Source of the DNA: Pseudorasbora parva
Lineage: Eukaryota > Chordata > Actinopteri > Cypriniformes > Gobionidae
DNA length: 64,000 nucleotides
Reading direction: 5' to 3'
Assembly: GCF_024679245.1 (NCBI RefSeq)
Contig: NC_090172.1
Span: forward strand, 41,958,776-42,022,775
In this document: positions 54,295-64,000 of the stretch, piece after piece
Layout: every line of letters starts with the position of its first letter
Numbering within the stretch: position 1 is the first letter of the stretch
The notes under the pieces: model-generated
Seen by the model: the letters and a program-made list of their open reading frames with translations, nothing else
The model's database searches: none
Told to the model about the DNA's origin: nothing
Made by a program: the position numbers and the translations under genes

Positions 54295-54649
54295 TTAAAG
54301 GGGGGGTGAAATGCTGTTTCAAGCATACTGATCTTTTTACACTGTTAAAGACTTGGATTCCCATACTAAACATAGACAAAGTTTCAAAAGTTAAGGTGGA
54401 CGTTTGATGGGAGTATTTCTTTGTCAAAAATACTACTTCCGGTTAGTCATAAGTTTCGGCAAGTTTTTTTCGATCATGGGTCCACTTGACGTTAATAGGT
54501 CGGAATTTCCTTATATGGGCCGTACGGACAATTCTACCGGAAGAGCGTGAGAGAGAGAGAGGGAGAGTGCGAAAGCAACAGGCTACGCCCATCAAAGCGC
54601 TGGCTCGTAGGCTGCGCTGCACAGGTGATGTGACTTCAAGAAATTAACA

Positions 54650-54916
54650 ATGTCACCAAAAAAGTGTGTTTTTGGTTGCCAGACCAAGACAGCCCTGTAC
54701 AGACTGCCAAAAAACCCCGCGTTAAGGCAACAGTGGATGGAATTTGCTTTTCCGGATCAGCAACTGAGTTGCGCAAAGGTTTATGTCTGTTCACTGCATT
54801 TCGGTGCAAACTGTTTCATAAACAAGGCCCAGTTCGACGCCGGATTTCCCGATCGCCTAATGCTGAAGGATGGAGCAGTCCCAACGATAAAGGTCCCAAC
54901 GTTAGAACCGCAGGCG
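54650..54916 (+). CDS. THAP zinc-finger exon (transposon-derived)
   Basis: Starts at ATG 54650 (MSPKKCVFGC) and ends at a consensus CAGGCG|GTGAGT donor (54916/54917). It is a complete THAP domain with C6, C10, C47 and H50 as the C2CH zinc ligands, conserved W29, the CSLHF motif and the AVPTI box at residues 76-80. THAP domains bind DNA and are the targeting domain of several transposases. The frame is open past the donor for one codon and then stops, which supports its use as an exon. No downstream exon was found within the element, so the catalytic part appears to have been lost. Confidence 0.8.
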
Positions 54917-55389
54917 GTGAGTTAGACTGATTCAAATGTCTGTGTTTTTGCCAATGCTCATCAAGTAGCCCAAACATGATCATGTATAGTTAATTGATCA
55001 ATGGAGCATGCGATGTGTAGTGCGTGTACATTTGTTTAGCTGGCCACTATATGTGTAACTTTATGTTTGTGTATTGTAAAAGCACTCCAAACAACAATAC
55101 ACAAAGAGTGGGGAAAAATGATATACTAAATAAGCACGCTTCTTCATTCAAATGCGCTACTATTCCGTGTCTTTCTATGTAAACACTAGCCTGCCGTGCT
55201 AAACCAGTCCGCTTACTACAATTGTCTACACAAACCACGCGTAAACACACACACACATACACACGTGCACAACTGCACTTCCCACATGTACACCTTCAAA
55301 GAAAAAAAATATGACAATATAATTCAAGTATAAATATGTAAATAACACAAGTCGCTAAGCATATTATATAGTTAGTGTATAACTTGTAC

Positions 55390-55499
55390 CACATAGAGAC
55401 GTCCTGCTCTAGTCGTTTTTGCTGCTGCTCCTGTTCAACTGCAGCCTCTGGGTCTGATTCCGGATCATAGATGTATGGCTGTATCTGATTAAAAGCCAT
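55390..55499 (-). CDS. Short acidic first exon resembling fish 'P2X7-like' cysteine-rich proteins
   Basis: Minus-strand ATG at 55499 opens a 36-codon exon with QPYIYDPESDPE and an acidic Gln/Glu-rich run, ending DVSM and the first two bases of a Trp codon at a GTACAAG donor (55389). Fish genomes carry many proteins annotated 'P2X purinoceptor 7-like' (P2X7 ballast-type zinc-binding domain) whose N-termini have this kind of PY-x-x-(D/E)PE motif just before a W-C-x-C cluster. The match is from memory of that family and covers only this exon. No downstream exon is present in the element. Confidence 0.5.
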
Positions 55500-55596
55500 T
55501 TTTTTATTTTGCAGGATGCAGGATGCAATGCTACTCTATAGGTACTCAAGATTGACATGACACTGACTGAAAGTGAGTGTTTCACCCCCCCTTTAA

Positions 55597-56221
55597 GATA
55601 CAAGGTAATTGAGCCTTTTACGTGTTTCTTTAGAAATAAACAATGGACAAATGCAGTCTTTAAATGCCTCAGATGTAAAGTTATTTGATGTCAAAGTGAT
55701 GCCAAAACGAATGGAAGTCAATGGGATGCTAACAGCAGGTGATGGCTTGGTTAGCAATGGCCGCCCCTATGGGGGGTACACCTTCCGGGTGCTAGATTAC
55801 CCCTTGATGCTTATACAATGCTAAGGACATTGCCAAAAATTGCTGGCTGCGGTTCACTAATAAGGGTTTCTGAATTCTTCATATAGCTCTTTTTAATAGG
55901 TTATGAATAGAGCTACATGATTCTGGACAAATCTAGAATCAAGATTTTTTGTTTCATGATTCTCCCACAATTCTGAATAGGCAACAAAACAAAATAACAT
56001 GTAATTTACTAGAGATTCTGATAGCATGTTAATTGCTGCACTCAATTTAATAAAAATATATAATTAATTTGAATGAGTTCAATGACTCAAAGACCTGTTT
56101 CATGACTGGATGAATCATCTTTTTTAAACAAACCTCTTAAATTAATGATTCAATGACAAATACATGTGTTAAACAGTCACTTGTTGCCACCTGGAGGAGT
56201 AACAATATAAGCAATATAATT
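55597..56221. other. Intron 1 sequence
   Basis: Nothing recognised beyond a short TTAA-proximal unique stretch. Confidence 0.4.
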
Positions 56222-57413
56222 TAGGGATGGAACGATTACCGGTTTCACGATAAACCATGATTAAATGTACTGAAGGTTAACATCATTTAAAAGTGAATTA
56301 TCATTAAAACCGTATTTTAACAGTGAAACCTATGCTTTCACCGCATGTGCACGCACACGTCTTTTGCGTCAATACAACAGGTTGTTGAATCAAAGGAAGA
56401 TTGTATCAGTAGTTCCGATGTGGCCGATCGTTTGGAGTTAGAAAAATATAATGCACGCGGTGGTATTTTCAGTCATTTTGCCTCAGATATGGGATTATGT
56501 ACATTCACTTTAATGAGCAGCTTGTTAAATTCCACGTATTTTCATGTGTAAAAATTAACTGTACACATAAGAGACAGAAAGATGCTGATAACTAGATTAT
56601 TTAAGGCTATTTCTATTAGTGAAGAGATATTGATATGATCTGTCAAATAAGCTTAATTCATAATGCTTTCCCCATTGCCAACACGTGTGCTCCTCTGTCC
56701 GGGTGTTGCACTGCTCTTGTAGTTTACTGCTGTCGTCTTTGTTCTGACAATATCACGTTATTAACAACCCTTTAGAAAACTTGACTCCTTTGTGTATCCT
56801 CCTTATCTGCTTGTTTGTCTTTCTCCATGTTTCTTTGACCAACCGCTTGTTTCAGTCTCACACACGCGGCATGCGAGTTAACCACGGCAACTTATTTATG
56901 TTGCGGTATACATGGAATTCACAAAATCTATTACGATTGACACTGTATTCTGCTGTAACGATATATACCATCAAACCCTACTGTCACTGTTTAAACTGCC
57001 TGTCAATCATCGTGTCACAGTTAAAAACCTCCATATTTAACTTAATTTAATACCATATCAGAGAGAAATGTACCAGCACATTGATCTGCCATTCGTGGGT
57101 CTTTCATTCAGAGACTCCAGTCATGTGTTTGCAATTTAAATATAATGATGCATGTAAAAGTTAATGGCCAAATGTATCATTACAAAAGTATGCTGTTGCA
57201 GATGAAATATAATGAGGATAATATTAAACAAATATATTTGTCAAGTTAAATACTGTTAATTATTCACTCAAATCCCTTAAATCTAAACCTCTACTTAACA
57301 GTCGGACTCGCCATGTTTGTAATTTAACACTTTATTCATGTTTATAGTTCTAATCGAATCGTGTGTGTTTGAACCGAAACTGCAATCTTTTAACGATTAA
57401 TCATGCAACTCTA
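56222..57413. mobile_element. Probable hAT-like element, ends uncertain
   Basis: Left end TAGGGATGGAACGATTACCG and a possible right end GATTAATCATGCAACTCTA. The 8-bp flanks do not match, so these may be two separate fragments. The ORFs in between show no domain. Confidence 0.4.
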
Positions 57414-57615
57414 GAATACTAGAATTTAGAAAACTTGGTTCCCAACCCTAGATTTTTTTGTCAAGTTGTTGGGACTCAAACTGGATACGCAAAGTTGTTC
57501 TTGAAAAAAAATGAGGTCACAGACATTCATGAGGCTTCACCTTTATGGCTGAGAGTCTTTGCCAGAACGCTGAACACAGAGGGCCCTCTTCTCCTCCAGA
57601 GCTCTTCTCATGACC

Positions 57616-57617
<2 letters not shown>

Positions 57618-57674
<57 letters not shown>
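57618..57674. repeat. (TG)n microsatellite
   Basis: About 57 bp of uninterrupted TG repeat. Confidence 0.95.
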
Positions 57675-57676
<2 letters not shown>

Positions 57677-58318
57677 GCTGCCAGTTTTCATGTACATAAA
57701 ACAACCTTTATCCTGAACCATCCCAATTCACCACATAACATCAGTTAGAGCTGTAAATCATTTGTGCAGCAATGAGGCAAATAAAGTAAACCATCTTCAA
57801 GTTGAAACGTTGCATCTCAAAGGTTCAGCTAATCCACAGTTTTCATCCTAGCAATTTTATCTGACAGATTCTAGAAAAGTGTGCCCCTCTCTGGTGGCCT
57901 GCTCAAAAAGTCCAAAAAAGAGCAATGACAAACTTTCATCCTTTAAATCACTCTCAAACGGCATTGAAAGTGCAGTACTTTTGGTCATTTTCTGTCACAT
58001 ACCCCCTGACTGCACAGAAACGTTATTGTCTTCAGACGTGAATGTGAAGAGAAGAAAAACGATCACTAATCGCTCTATACATTCAGTAAGGGAAAGGTGT
58101 GGAAAAATGGTGCTGCCGGTTCCATCTGACTGAGCTTGTAGATGTGCAACCCTTCCCACAGCCTTTAAGATGGAAAAGAACATGGCGTCTCTGTTTTGTT
58201 AATGGGACACAAAGGCACATTCCAGCTCCTCAATGCTGAAGGGCTTTACTGAGGCTGAGACAAGAGTGGGCTAATGGCGTGTGGACAGACGGTTAAGGGG
58301 GGATATCCCCACTGCACT

Positions 58319-58319
<1 letters not shown>

Positions 58320-58357
<38 letters not shown>
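58320..58357. repeat. (CA)n microsatellite
   Basis: About 38 bp of uninterrupted CA repeat. Confidence 0.95.
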
Positions 58358-58359
<2 letters not shown>

Positions 58360-59676
58360 GAAATCCATTCAGCCAGTGAGGGGACACCAAAAAAGAAGCA
58401 AGGTAAATTGAAAAGTAGCATGGGTCAAAAATAAAGGAGTCACACACTTGACTATGAAGGACATACAATTAAATTGTAACAAAAAACTATTTTTTTAAAC
58501 TTACTGAATAAGAAAAAGACAAGTAAGCAAGGTCAAAAATTCAAATGTCAGCCATGTGTGCAACAAGACATTCTTCATGGCGTTAAAGTGAATAACACAA
58601 AAAAAGAACAACACAAGAAATTTTTAATTATTACAAGAAAAAAATTCTAAAATACTTTCAAATATATGAGTTAAAGCATTTGCTTTTCAGACACCATGTA
58701 TCATTTTGCAACTGTTGTAACACCTTTTATGTCTGCAGAATTATTATTATTTTTTAATTTGGGAAAGACATGAGTTAAGAATACCCCCACCAAAAAGCAC
58801 TTATCAATACAACAATTCAGACAAATGTTTACTGGGTGCTTGTTAAAACACTATCAAGACCAAAGCACACTGTAATATGCTACTACGAGGCACTTGCATT
58901 GGGAGTTAAGTATATAGTTACATCCGTCCATACAGCTCAGTCAAGGTCAAAGTTTCCCTGGTGTGGAGCGATACTACAGTGCATATTTGTTTCTTAAGCC
59001 GGTGCTAAGTCGCTCACTCGCCCTGCTCCGATACTCCGCCTAAACAGAGTATGATTAACCTGGAGTATTGTGCAACAACCTGTTGAAGTTAGCAAACTAT
59101 ATTAACCCTACAAGACTGTTGGGCTGCTATCTACACTAGGGAATAATGATCAACCAGACTGTGCCCACTCTCTCTCACACTTTTTCACTTGTTTCCCTCC
59201 CTTTTTTTTTTCTCTCACCAACCGAATCCTGATATCCACCAACATATTTTTGTTGTCACTTTACCAGTTTTCAACTTCAACTCCCTCCCTCTATTGTCCT
59301 TTCTCTCACTAATTCTACAGTTCTGTTCTTCTCCGCGGGGAGAGACAGCGTGGCGACAGCTGAAGGCAACCCAGGGTACGGGCAGAGAGAACAGCCCTAC
59401 TATTATCAATTACATAAATAAATACCAGAAATGCAGTAAAGCGTGCAGCAGGCCGACGCAGCCGGATGCAGCAATGCGGCTGGAGCGGTGGCAGTGCATT
59501 TCACACAGACTGACTGACAGATCAAATGGCCCGTCATCTGCTCATCATCACCAGCGCATTGATCAGCAATGTGTGTTTTATCAAAAACTGCTAAAACATT
59601 TACCAGTTTTTGATAACACACTAAAACATAAGAGAGTTTTTATTTAAAGATGAGACACTTTTCAGCATCAACCATA

Positions 59677-59771
59677 TAGGGCTGCACGATTAATCTAAAT
59701 CGAACCGCGATCGCAATGTGGCTTATGTGCAATTTTGAAAGTGTAAAGGCTGCGATTTTAATGAAATATAT
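59677..59771. mobile_element. hAT-like left end, interrupted
   Basis: Starts TAGGGCTGCACGATTAATC, a very common hAT terminus in fish. It is interrupted after about 95 bp by the TTAA element at 59776. Its right end was not found. Confidence 0.55.
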
Positions 59772-59775
59772 TTAA

Positions 59776-60286
59776 AGGTCCCGTTCTTCGCGATTCCATC
59801 TTTCAAACTTTAGTTAGTGTGTAATGTTGCTTTTAGAGCATAAATAATACCTGTAAAATTATAAAGCTCAAAGTTCAATGCCAAGCGAGATATTTTATTT
59901 AACAGAAGTTCCCTTTCAAAGCCTACAGCGAACGGCCGGTTTGGACTACAGCAGGAAGTGCAGGGATGTAATGACGTCACAAGAACCGTTTGATGACTAT
60001 CCCTCCGCCCGCATGAACACGCAAAAAAGGGGGCGTGGTCTTGATGCTCTCTCTGACGTGGAGAAGAGCGCGCATTCAGCGCTTGCGTCTCCCCGTTATG
60101 GTAAGAGGCGGGACCTTTCCGGGCAAAGTGCGCTAAGCTGCTGTCCAATCACAACACGGGAAGCGCTGGCCCAATCAGAACTCCTTACGTGTTTCTGAAG
60201 GAGGGACTTCATAGAACAAGGAAATCATCAGGCCGTTTTTAGGAAAGATAAAACAGCGCTGTACAGATAAGTAAATTGTGTGAAAA
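59776..60286. mobile_element. TTAA-flanked MITE, family 1 (3'-truncated copy)
   Basis: Same family as 10196-10774. It starts after TTAA (59772-59775) with AGGTCCCGTTCTTCGCG and stays closely similar to about 60286, where similarity stops. It carries an extra stretch (about 59862-59886) absent from the other copy. The right terminus is missing. Confidence 0.8.
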
Positions 60287-60357
60287 ATTTCTCTTATCTT
60301 CTGTCTTTAAAATCGTGAAGTGGAAGTAGCGGCAAATCTTTTCCTCTGTATTGTGAC

Positions 60358-60532
60358 TAGGGTTGGGAACCGAGAACCGGTTCTTATGCAGAACCGATAC
60401 TGATTTTTGAAAAATACCGGAACCGCGCGAAATTCCTGAGTGTCGGTTCCGAAAACGGTTCTGGAGCAATGTGTGTGCGAAGCGCTGGGAGCATAGCCGC
60501 GAGCCGCACTCCCGCTCTCTCTCTCTCTCTCT

Positions 60533-60587
<55 letters not shown>

Positions 60588-61610
60588 TCTTAGCGCTGCC
60601 GCCTCCCTTCCCCTCACGTCACTTTTTTAAAATCCCCCACAGCGCGAGTCCCGCAAACGCGGCGCCGAGGAGCTTGTTTGTAATCCGAGGACCATGGCTC
60701 ATTAGTTTCGAAATGGTTTGGGTACAAGGTGATCGCGTTGAAAATAAAAGCATTTGTCCAGCGTTATGAGCTCATTTGAAACATTGCCGCGGCTCATTTA
60801 AGAAAATAACAACTCTGAAGAGACGCCGCTTTAGTTCGAGGTAAGTTAGTGCTAACAATAATAAAGAAAGACGATCAACACCTTATGTGTTTCCACTGAA
60901 ATGTAGATATTATATTTCCAAATGTAAGCCCATCTTATGCGGAATGACGCTTCATACGGTCGTCTGCTCTGGCTCTAACCTCGAGTGTTTTAGCCTGTTT
61001 ACTTTTTGCAAACCTTGTGAGCGCGCAAACGCTGCCACCTCGCCCCAAATGTTTTTATTGGTTTATTAAATACAAACAGGAGAGTTATGAAAAATTGAGT
61101 GCGAGGGATATGTTCACTTCACACAAAAAGATTTTATAATGAGACGGCTAACTGTAGTAGCGTTTAGTCCACTGTCTATAATAGCCTAAGTTAATTTAGA
61201 GATCACTTTTTTTTTTTAACCGACAACTTTGATCAGTTAACGTTGATACGGTCAACCATGGGTCAAACGGTCATCGGTTAACATCCCTAAAACAGAGAGA
61301 GAAAATGTAATAAGACAATTTCAGAGGTGTAAATTTGAACATGTTTATTTTAATTTTCATAAATTCCATTTGGCTCGATTAATCCTGTAATATATGTATA
61401 GTACAGGACTTTTTTTTTTGACATTGCCAACCTGTAAATTCATTTAAGAGCAAGTAATAAACACAAAAAAGGATTGTTTAAAGTTGCATATTGTGCCTTT
61501 TTCCTTTACCACTATTTGTTTAATAATTTTAATGGAACCGGAATCGGAACCGGAATCGTTAGGCGGAATCGGAACCGGAACCGGAAAATTTCTCACGATT
61601 CCCAACCCTA
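60358..61610. mobile_element. hAT-type non-autonomous element with perfect 8-bp duplication
   Basis: Termini TAGGGTTGGGAACCGAG and ...CACGATTCCCAACCCTA, with ATTGTGAC repeated exactly on both sides (60350-60357 and 61611-61618). Both ends carry GGAACCGG-type sub-repeats. The 1253-bp interior contains a CT/CA microsatellite and, near 61280, the end of another hAT-like repeat. No transposase domain was seen. Confidence 0.88.
60540..60586. repeat. (CA)n microsatellite inside hAT element
   Basis: CA repeat preceded by a (CT)n and CGCG run, lying inside the hAT-type element at 60358-61610. Confidence 0.95.
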
Positions 61611-61618
61611 ATTGTGAC

Positions 61619-63778
61619 TCACATTCAAGTGTAACGCATTGTTCAAAAAGAAAGAAATATAACACCGAGACTAGGTTCTATCCATCGTTTTGTAATTAGA
61701 TGTTGAGATTTGGTCACTGGATGCAAATTAATATGATCTTGCACACAATTGTGTAGGGATGGGTTAAGTGGACTAAATATTTGGACATGTGTGATTTTTG
61801 TGTATAAATAATTATTCATTTTAGAATAATTTGGAAAGTTAAACATGTTCAAGAATGAATGGTTCAGAATAAGATTTATGGCATGCACTGACAAAATAGA
61901 TAGGGAGAATTTTTATTCCGCACTGAAATAAAAAATAATATAGGCATTTTGGGACATTAGGCAATGGAAAAAACTTAATTTAGCCTACCTGAATTCCCCT
62001 TAGTCCAACCATATAATGTGGCTTGCTAGTGATTTGGTTGATATTGGTCAAGAAACATGGCAACATGTTGTTTATAATGATGACTGCCTAACAAAGTGCT
62101 TCACAGGTTTAATAAAAAAAAATAAAAAAATAAAAAGCGGCCCCCCATTTTGCATACAATTAACTGATATCTAAGATGACCACTGCCACAGCTAGTGTTA
62201 ACTCTGTGGCTTTATTTCTGGCTTTATCGCTTCTCCAGACTGGACTTAGCTTGGCGTTGAGTTACACACTGCAGCTTGGCAGAGATATTTCGAGAGCCCG
62301 GTCAAGCTGTTTTCAAAATGTATGGGCTCCAAGAGAGAGCAGCAGAATAAACACTCGCCTCCAGACGTGCTTCTAAACAATGTGGCAGAAAAGTAACACT
62401 TAATTACAACAGATTTAAAGCACAATAAATGCCGGTAAAGTCTAATGAGGTGAGGGACATGATTCGCACGTGCCACAGACAGAGGGCTCAGCCCAGCAAT
62501 AAACCAGTCTTTCTGTAAAAGATGGAAAAACTTAGAGGCAAACAGTTCTTAAAACCAAGCCATGAAACATCAAACTATGCACAGTTGATTTGAATGCTCC
62601 GTTAATACAGACCAAAGAAGTCAGCATCAAGAATTAAGGTCCTCACACTAAAGGCAATAACTGTAAAAGATAACTATAAAGTTTTAATAACCATTCTAAT
62701 TCTATGAGAATAAGACCACACCACAGCTATAACGATAACAACACAAAAATCACAAGATATGCTGGAATCTTTTTTTTTTTTTTTTTACAGCTGATGAACA
62801 ATAAAAACATTGAGAGCTAATGGTAAATGTTACTGTTTGACAGTATACTTATATATACTTTAATTCATTGTGTCTTTTAATGTGGGAGGGCTCCTAGATT
62901 ATCAGTGACTAAGCTCAATTGTTCTAAGTTTAAAATGTAACCGTACAAAAATTCTGAAAGATATACAGTAATACTAGTGTCTGTTATGGCCTGAAAAAAA
63001 AAAAAAAACAGAAATAGACTACGGAGAAAGACACTTGTGGAAAACCCTATTCATAGAAAAGCACCCCAACTTGCCTCAATTTATAAATAACTGGCTCAAA
63101 ATCTACCTTTTTTATGCTGCATGGGTTTAAAAGCAGGCTGGTACAGTTTTAAAGGCTGGCTGCGTTCAATAATGGATGAGCAGCCCTCTCTATATTACCC
63201 GCATGGGTCATCTAGCATTTAGTCTCTTACACTCACACAAAGTACCCAAAAAGGCTCAAGATGGACTTTGAGCTACAAAGCTAAAAATCTCTCCAATGAA
63301 TTTAAATCTGAAATCAACTGCCAGATGAGATTTAGCATAATGTAATAATCATACTTACTGCCAGTCATTTCCATCGTAATTACTTAACTTGGATATTTCA
63401 CCCTTGATATAGAATATTTGGTAGCCTACTGCTTACTGCTGTGAATAAAAGTGTATACAGGTGTGTTTCTGAGTCACAGAATAGTTTATCATGTAGTTTA
63501 CTACATGATCAATGATCTTACTAACTTTCTGCAAGCAATTTTAGACTTGTTTTAGACACGTTACGGTTAGTTTACGTAACTGTGTGAACTACATGTGTCA
63601 TTATTTTGCGGGATTGCTACATGGTGTTATTGGTATTTCTACAGTAATTCGTTATAAAACATGTAACCTCATGGACTTTTTAGATAGGGGAGGCTAAACA
63701 AGTCTAGCATACATCTACATATTTCTTCATACAGTATGCACTTGTTCCCCAACATGCACTTGATTGTTAAAGACTTAC
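61619..63778. other. lgr4: Proximal lgr4 intron 1, just downstream of exon 1
   Basis: Low-repeat sequence. It could hold promoter-proximal regulatory sites, but no specific site was recognised. The short hydrophobic ORF at 62176-62376 has no family match. Confidence 0.45.
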
Positions 63779-63978
63779 AGGTAATATGTGAAAGCGCTGA
63801 GGCCGGTGGGAACAGTGGTGAGTCCTCGTCCAGAGCAGTCTGCTCCTCCGTCCTCATCGCAGCGGCACAGCGGAGAGCATGTGGCCGGAGTGGACTGTCC
63901 CTCTCCCGCGGTGGCCGTGGCTGACTGCCCCCCAATCCACAACCCCAACACAAGCATTCTGACTGCCAGCAATGCCAT
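63779..63978 (-). CDS. lgr4: lgr4 exon 1: signal peptide and LRR N-terminal cap
   Basis: First coding exon of a leucine-rich-repeat G-protein-coupled receptor (R-spondin receptor, potentiator of Wnt signalling at the plasma membrane). The ATG at 63978 has A at -3 and G at +4. The frame stays open to the window edge, but no upstream ATG is visible, so this start is preferred. Residues 1-24 form a hydrophobic signal peptide. Cysteines 34, 38, 40 and 48 make the C-x3-C-x-C-x7-C LRRNT cap, followed by the start of the first repeat ([18 protein letters not shown]). The exon ends in codon 67 after CT, at a consensus GTAAGT donor (63778 downward). The motif fits LGR4 better than LGR5 or LGR6, which differ around DCS-x-x-GL. 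Exons 2 and 3 in the window join in frame and confirm the assignment. Promoter and 5'UTR lie mostly beyond the right edge. Confidence 0.93.
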
Positions 63979-64000
63979 TTTTCTCTTCCTTTTCACCCAG

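Larger units (their letters stand above)
54299..55592. mobile_element. TTAA-flanked, Kolobok-like DNA transposon carrying a THAP exon
   Basis: A 1294-bp element bounded by TTAA on both sides (54295-54298 and 55593-55596), with identical AGGGGGGGTGAAA terminal inverted repeats. TTAA target sites, purine-purine termini and a THAP domain together fit the Kolobok superfamily; piggyBac shares TTAA but not THAP. It contains two exon-like coding segments facing each other (54650-54916 on + and 55390-55499 on -) and no catalytic domain, so it is probably non-autonomous. A rearranged relative lies at 24905-26300. Confidence 0.78.
57414..59676. other. Intron 1 sequence
   Basis: Two dinucleotide repeats and unique-looking sequence. 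The 152-codon frame at 59189-59647 has no recognisable domain and is probably chance. Confidence 0.5.

Noticed and set aside
54664..54930. 88-codon ORF overlapping the THAP exon
   Set aside because: It is the shifted frame of the same exon; the C2CH ligands and AVPTI box are in the other frame.
56222..57413. Complete hAT element with matched ends
   Set aside because: The 8-bp flanks do not match and the ends are only loosely complementary, so it is kept as a low-confidence candidate only.
62176..62376. Short hydrophobic ORF that looks like a signal peptide
   Set aside because: Only 66 codons, with no homologue recognised and no splice context, and hydrophobic by chance in intron sequence.

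Overview
The window is teleost nuclear DNA, most likely from a cyprinid-like fish. It is AT-rich and intron-dense, with long dinucleotide microsatellites and a mix of DIRS, L2, Tc1, hAT and TTAA-target DNA elements typical of such genomes. Only one host gene can be supported: the 5' part of lgr4, the R-spondin receptor, on the minus strand. Its start-codon exon (signal peptide and LRR N-cap) lies at the right edge, at 63779-63978. Two 72-bp leucine-rich-repeat exons follow at 20322-20393 and 6944-7015. All three exons join in the same phase. Intron 1 is about 43.4 kb, intron 2 about 13.3 kb, and intron 3 runs off the left edge. Everything else is intronic.

From left to right, the part of intron 3 in the window holds a Tc1 remnant at 5426-5978. 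Just past the exon 3 donor is a long (CT)n tract in the sense strand. Intron 2 holds a series of short TTAA-flanked elements (9.1, 10.2, 13.5, 14.7 and 17.5 kb) and ends beside a second long (CT)n tract, just past the exon 2 donor. Intron 1 contains Tc1 fragments and a degraded THAP/TTAA element split by a 5S-rRNA-derived SINE (24.3-26.3 kb). It also contains a 507-bp inverted-repeat element with a 3-bp duplication (28.5 kb) and a fold-back element (34.0-34.6 kb). Further right are a nearly complete DIRS retrotransposon (35.8-41.1 kb) and an L2-type LINE with an intact ORF (43.3-46.8 kb), followed by two opposed Tc1 halves (47.0-48.5 kb). Next come hAT-type elements with 8-bp target duplications (49.0, 52.8 and 60.4 kb) and a 1.3-kb TTAA/THAP element (54.3-55.6 kb).

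The most interesting points are three. First, the two lgr4 LRR-exon donors each have a 150-190 nt (CU)n tract within about 10-20 nt downstream. Second, the TTAA/THAP element keeps first exons of two convergent genes: a THAP domain, and a short acidic exon resembling the start of fish 'P2X7-like' cysteine-rich proteins. A second copy in the window has the same layout. Third, the DIRS element has the full inverted-terminal-repeat and internal-complementary-region architecture, intact RT/RNase H and tyrosine-recombinase frames, and a second open frame across the whole RT region. The two large retroelements both run antisense to lgr4. No function is claimed for the remaining short ORFs, which look like chance frames or microsatellite translations.
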